Assembly: GCA_016789785.1 (NCBI GenBank) | Contig: JAEUQE010000043.1 | Location: 1-45,860 of the forward strand | DNA: 45,860 bases | Source: Bryobacterales bacterium | GTDB lineage: Bacteria; Acidobacteriota; Terriglobia; Bryobacterales; Bryobacteraceae | Reading direction: 5' to 3' | In this document: one piece after another, positions 42,670 to 45,860 of the stretch | Layout of the letters: every line of letters begins with the position of its first letter | How positions within the stretch are numbered: position 1 is the first letter of the stretch | The notes under the pieces: model-generated | What the model was told of the DNA's origin: nothing | Seen by the model: the letters and a program-made list of their open reading frames with translations, nothing else | Databases searched by the model: none | Translations under genes and position numbers: made by a program

Positions 42670-44885
42670 TCTACTTCCGTTTCCTTCAATCTTTGCCGGT
42701 AGGCCTGTCGCGCCAGTTCATAGCTGCGTTCGAAGTCTGCCTTGTCTTCCACGCGCACGCGGCGCTCTTTCTGCCGGTAGCATTGCTCCACCGCATTGAG
42801 GCACCATTCGATGCTGCGGCGTGACGCGCGAACCGGCTTATCACCCACCATCACGAACACTGGATTCGTATGCGACGAAGGCAGGATTCGAACGGCCACC
42901 CAGGAACTTCGCTCGATCCGGTAATCGAAGCTCAGGTCCAGCATCTTGCCATCCGCTTCGATCTCTTTGCGCGCCACCGCAACGCCATTCACGATCAATT
43001 CCACCGGCACACGCCGCGTGCTGCCGATCCGCGCTCGCTCCAATTCCCAATAGGGCTTCTGATCCACCCGGCGGTTGCGGATCGCCTGGTCAGGCTGCGC
43101 GTCAAGCAGAGCCGCTACCTTCACCGCGGCCTGGATCATGGCGGGTTGCGGCAGCGCGACTTCACTCGCCCCTTCGCCCATCGCGGCCCCGTTCACTTGA
43201 AAGTCGATCAGGTGGCTACGCCCATCGGATACGTAGTTGCGGCCCTCACGCAGTCCATGCGCCCAGTCACCATAGTCGAGCTTCTTCTGGCGCACATAAC
43301 TGCGCCCCAGTCCGACACGCTCACCATAGATACAAGGGAAGTCCGTCTCGCCGCTGATGCGCGCGCGATAGCCGGCATTCAACGTGTGATACCAGATGGG
43401 CAATTCCGCGTTGTACGGAGTGTCGACCGTGGAGATGAAGTCAATCAACCCAAGCGTCACACTCACAATGAACTCGTTCGCGCCGATGCCATCGAACGGC
43501 GGCATTTCATAGGTGGGTAGTTTGTCATCCTTGATCTGCAAGCCCCAACCTGAGTGAGCGTAGCCCGTCACCGCCCCCTGCGACTTGGCCCATCGCAGCA
43601 CCGGAATCCCGAAGCTCGGCCAATCCTCAATGCGCTTCGTGTTCGGATACTCCTGCTCGCGCAAGCCCAGCAGACAGATGTGCCCGGTATGGCTGGATGG
43701 AAACCCCGAAACCTCCACGTCGTATCGGATGCGGTGGTCCTCTGTGGAGAGCGCATGATCCTTGCCTTCAAAGAACGTCTTCTGAAAGTACCAACCCGGG
43801 CCCCACGTCAACACCGAGCCAATCTTCAGATCCTCCCCGAGCACATGCTTCAACATGTCCTTCGGGTACACGCCCTCAGTCGGTTTCTCATAGTGCGCGC
43901 AGCCGGCGGCGTGAATGTGATGGTCGCCGGAATACCAGCCGAGCTTCGACGGATCGATCCAGCGTTCAAGGCGGAACGTGATTTCCAGCGGCTGTTCTTC
44001 CACTTTCAGTTTCTGTGTCTTTTTCAGATACTCGGGACCGCGCGAGTACTCGACCGTATAGGCGCCGGGCGGGAGCAGCACATGCTCACCGTCGGCACGG
44101 TAAACCTGCGGATGAAAGAAAAAGTCCGGCGCAAGCCGCTTGGCCTGCGACGGATAGACACGATTCAAAGAATCGCGGATCAGGAAGCTGCCCGTTGTGG
44201 GCTTATCGTCGAAATCCAGAACACGAAACGCGACCTTTGTTGCGGGCTTGATCGTGAACAGAATGTCCACGTCGCTGCGGAAGCCAAGATCCTGCGTGCC
44301 CTGGCCGACATCGAACGAGAGCTTGCCTTCGCGCTTGCCCCGCTCACGCGCATAGAGCTGCAGAATCTGATACTCCACTTCGAGACCCGAGAGCCGTTCG
44401 CGCATCGGCTGCTTGCGAAACATCTGGATGTCCATCCAGCGGCTGTTCACTGCGCCTTCGGGCCGGTTCGCGAGTTGTCCGGCATTCGGACTGTCCACGC
44501 CCAGCACCGCGGTGATGCCTGCTTCGTTCTGCACCTTCACAAGGAAGTTGCGCCACCCCTGTTCGATGAGTTCCGGTTTCGCCGGACCTTGCTGCACCTT
44601 GACACGGCTCTCCGGGTTGATGTGGATCGCAGCGACGCAGTGCTTGTCGAGCAATCTCTGCAACTCGACCGCTGACTCCTTCGACGGCTTGCCCGCAAGC
44701 ACTTTCCGGATCGCCTGAGCATCTGCTGCCGGCAACGGTTCGCCCAGCATGTCCAACGCGTCCAGCAATCGCGCCACCTGCGCGGCAAGCGGCTGAAACT
44801 CGACGGCGTCAACCAGTGGAACTTCCTGCGCCCAGCCGCAGGTGAGTATCGCAGCGAAAATCAGATAGCCCTTCATTCTGAGCAT
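42666..44885 (-). CDS. CehA/McbA-type metallohydrolase (PHP fold), exported
   Basis: About 739 aa. A signal peptide (MKGYLIFAAILTCGWAQE) follows the ATG. The long N-terminal part is beta-rich. The catalytic PHP-like part begins near residue 310 of the mature form with SKLGWYSGDHHIHAAGC, where the HxH binds metal, and continues with GHICLLGL, GAVTGYAHSGWG and a late SGETDFPCIYGERVG. CehA/McbA-like proteins hydrolyse esters or phosphoesters, but in Acidobacteria and Planctomycetes they occur as exported multidomain forms of unknown target. The frame is open 112 codons further, but that part overlaps the divergent CMD gene; ATG 44885 (or 44876) opens the signal peptide. It is coupled to the hydrolase-propeller gene. 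Confidence 0.85.
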   Translation of the reverse strand: MLRMKGYLIFAAILTCGWAQEVPLVDAVEFQPLAAQVARLLDALDMLGEPLPAADAQAIRKVLAGKPSKESAVELQRLLDKHCVAAIHINPESRVKVQQGPAKPELIEQGWRNFLVKVQNEAGITAVLGVDSPNAGQLANRPEGAVNSRWMDIQMFRKQPMRERLSGLEVEYQILQLYARERGKREGKLSFDVGQGTQDLGFRSDVDILFTIKPATKVAFRVLDFDDKPTTGSFLIRDSLNRVYPSQAKRLAPDFFFHPQVYRADGEHVLLPPGAYTVEYSRGPEYLKKTQKLKVEEQPLEITFRLERWIDPSKLGWYSGDHHIHAAGCAHYEKPTEGVYPKDMLKHVLGEDLKIGSVLTWGPGWYFQKTFFEGKDHALSTEDHRIRYDVEVSGFPSSHTGHICLLGLREQEYPNTKRIEDWPSFGIPVLRWAKSQGAVTGYAHSGWGLQIKDDKLPTYEMPPFDGIGANEFIVSVTLGLIDFISTVDTPYNAELPIWYHTLNAGYRARISGETDFPCIYGERVGLGRSYVRQKKLDYGDWAHGLREGRNYVSDGRSHLIDFQVNGAAMGEGASEVALPQPAMIQAAVKVAALLDAQPDQAIRNRRVDQKPYWELERARIGSTRRVPVELIVNGVAVARKEIEADGKMLDLSFDYRIERSSWVAVRILPSSHTNPVFVMVGDKPVRASRRSIEWCLNAVEQCYRQKERRVRVEDKADFERSYELARQAYRQRLKETEVE

Positions 44886-44963
44886 TGTCTCTCGAACCGG
44901 GATACCGCGCTTGGCCGTCAACCTTGGCCACCGCACCCGCGCTTCTCCGATACTGGAATCGAT

Positions 44964-45353
44964 ATGACCAAACTCATCGAATACAACGATGCGAGCCCCG
45001 AAGTCCGCGCAGTCTACGACGACATCATGGCCAGCCGCAAAACGGACTACATCAACAACATCTGGAAGGCGCTCGCCAATCATCCTCCGGCGCTCCGGCA
45101 AACGTGGGAACAGGTGAAGTCTGTCATGGGACAACCCGGCGAGATCGACCCCTTGACGCGCGAGTTGATCTACATTGCGGTGAGTGTCACCAACAACTGC
45201 CAGTACTGCATCGGTACGCATTCGGCGTCCGCGCGCGATAAGGGCATGACCGATGCGATGTTCGGCGAACTGCTCGCCATCGTAGGCTTGGCGAATCAGA
45301 CAAACCGGCTCGCCAATGGCTACAACGTGCCGCTTGATGAGAAATACCGGTAG
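44964..45353 (+). CDS. AhpD / carboxymuconolactone decarboxylase family protein
   Basis: A 129-aa all-helical protein of the CMD/AhpD family. The redox or proton-relay motif is CQYCIGTHSASAR (C-x2-C-x3-H), preceded by LTRELIYIAVSVTNN. With both cysteines and the His retained, an AhpD-like alkylhydroperoxidase (peroxide-reducing partner) role is possible. It starts about 80 bp from the divergent metallohydrolase gene and ends two bases before the convergent yjbQ gene. The cytosolic partner is not visible. Confidence 0.9.
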   Translation: MTKLIEYNDASPEVRAVYDDIMASRKTDYINNIWKALANHPPALRQTWEQVKSVMGQPGEIDPLTRELIYIAVSVTNNCQYCIGTHSASARDKGMTDAMFGELLAIVGLANQTNRLANGYNVPLDEKYR

Positions 45354-45355
45354 CC

Positions 45356-45775
45356 CTACTCGCCAAGGAGATGCAGCACCACGGTTCGCCGGTGTGGGAT
45401 CTCCCGGTGCTCAAACACATAGATCCCTTGCCACGTGCCAAGCGCGAGTTCGCCGCCGGTGAGCGGAATGGACAACTGCGTCATGGTAAGCGCCGCGCGA
45501 ATATGGGCGGGCATGTCGTCCGGTCCTTCGATGGTGTGCCGGTAAAGCCTCGGATTGTCGGGCACCAGCTTCTGAAAGAAATCGGCGAGATCGAGCACCA
45601 CATCCGGGTCGGCGTTCTCCTGAATGGTGAGCGACGCCGATGTGTGCTGCAGGAACACGGTGAGCAAGCCGGTCTGCAATGCACACTGGCGGACCCAACG
45701 TTCGATCTCCCGCGTGCAGTTGTAGAGTCCCTTGCCGCGCGTGGGCACGTCGATGCGATGTGCGAACTGTCTCAT
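45356..45775 (-). CDS. yjbQ: YjbQ family protein (UPF0047)
   Basis: A 139-aa protein of the YjbQ/UPF0047 family, described as having a weak secondary thiamine-phosphate synthase activity. The core motifs are present: TVFLQHTSASLTIQENADPD, HTIEGPDDMPAHIRAALT, PLTGGELALGTWQGIYVFEHR. The conserved His residues and Glu belong to the metal-binding active site. The length is normal. Eighteen bases upstream on the same strand lies the glmS stop, so it may be the second gene of a glmS operon. The biological substrate is still unclear in the family. Confidence 0.93.
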   Translation of the reverse strand: MRQFAHRIDVPTRGKGLYNCTREIERWVRQCALQTGLLTVFLQHTSASLTIQENADPDVVLDLADFFQKLVPDNPRLYRHTIEGPDDMPAHIRAALTMTQLSIPLTGGELALGTWQGIYVFEHREIPHRRTVVLHLLGE

Positions 45776-45793
45776 CCCGCCCTACTCGCCCCC

Positions 45794-45860
45794 TTACTCA
45801 ACCGTGACGCTCTTTGCAAGATTGCGCGGCTGATCGACATCGCAGCCGCGACGCACCGCG
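45794..45860 (-). CDS. glmS: Glucosamine-6-phosphate synthase, last 21 codons
   Basis: The visible codons read AVRRGCDVDQPRNLAKSVTVE and then TAA (45796-45794). DVDQPRNLAKSVTVE is the extremely conserved C-terminus of GlmS, the enzyme that makes glucosamine-6-phosphate from fructose-6-phosphate and glutamine, the first step to UDP-GlcNAc. The rest of the gene lies beyond the window edge. It sits 18 bases before yjbQ on the same strand. Confidence 0.93.
   Translation of the reverse strand, partial: AVRRGCDVDQPRNLAKSVTVE

Noticed and set aside
44886..45221. Extended N-terminus of the CehA/McbA-type protein
   Set aside because: It would place 112 residues before a clear signal peptide and overlap the opposite-strand AhpD/CMD gene.
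1..45860. CRISPR array, tRNA or rRNA genes, toxin-antitoxin, retron or CBASS-type defence genes
   Set aside because: I looked for regular spaced repeats, cloverleaf-like segments and signature motifs and saw none that could be supported.

Overview
The window reads as an accessory-rich stretch of an Acidobacteriota chromosome, most likely Bryobacterales (Solibacter-like). The basis is gene content rather than a search: PSCyt1/PSD1-type cytochrome and DUF1501 partners, an Oar-like TonB receptor with a carboxypeptidase-regulatory plug, two ECF sigma factors of the type common in Acidobacteria and Planctomycetes, BshA (bacillithiol pathway), twin-arginine sulfatase, and many high-GC, tightly packed genes.

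Layout. 1-742: 3' end of an IS3-like transposase and its flank. 743-3983 (+): secreted gamma-glutamyltransferase, an unknown 204-aa protein behind a good TATAAT promoter, and an orphan ABC ATPase. 3990-20497 (all -): a compact virion gene cluster, in transcription order small terminase-position protein, large terminase, portal, scaffold, P22-coat-like major capsid, small protein, adaptor, tail terminator, tail tube, tail-assembly chaperone with a programmed -1 frameshift, very short tape measure, two paralogous distal-tail proteins, a giant gpL/gpJ-like hub and a 912-aa tail protein with a TIM-barrel-like C-terminus. No integrase, repressor, replication, lysis or head-protease gene is visible, so this is either a degenerate prophage or a domesticated particle (gene-transfer-agent-like). 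20498-21308: AT-rich hairpin/terminator and an unresolved low-coding stretch.

21309-32274 (all -): a degradation-type operon: Gfo/Idh/MocA oxidoreductase, then (after an intergenic palindrome cluster) PSD1 cytochrome, DUF1501 protein, ECF sigma factor, sulfatase and TonB-dependent receptor with overlaps or tiny gaps. 32403-39805: small membrane protein; an operon of ArsA-type ATPase, 75-aa Cys protein, sensor kinase, glycosidase-like lipoprotein and BshA; a divergent NmrA/LysR pair with a dyad operator candidate; and a 53-aa membrane miniprotein. 39813-45860: divergent ECF sigma/putative anti-sigma pair, an alpha/beta-hydrolase-propeller fusion translationally coupled to a CehA/McbA-type metallohydrolase, an AhpD/CMD protein, YjbQ and the last codons of glmS.

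The most interesting parts are the stripped-down virion cluster and, inside it, a textbook -1 frameshift signal (A AAA AAC, stop codon, 5-nt spacer, 8-bp stem) that joins the tail chaperone to a four-cysteine domain with no start codon of its own.
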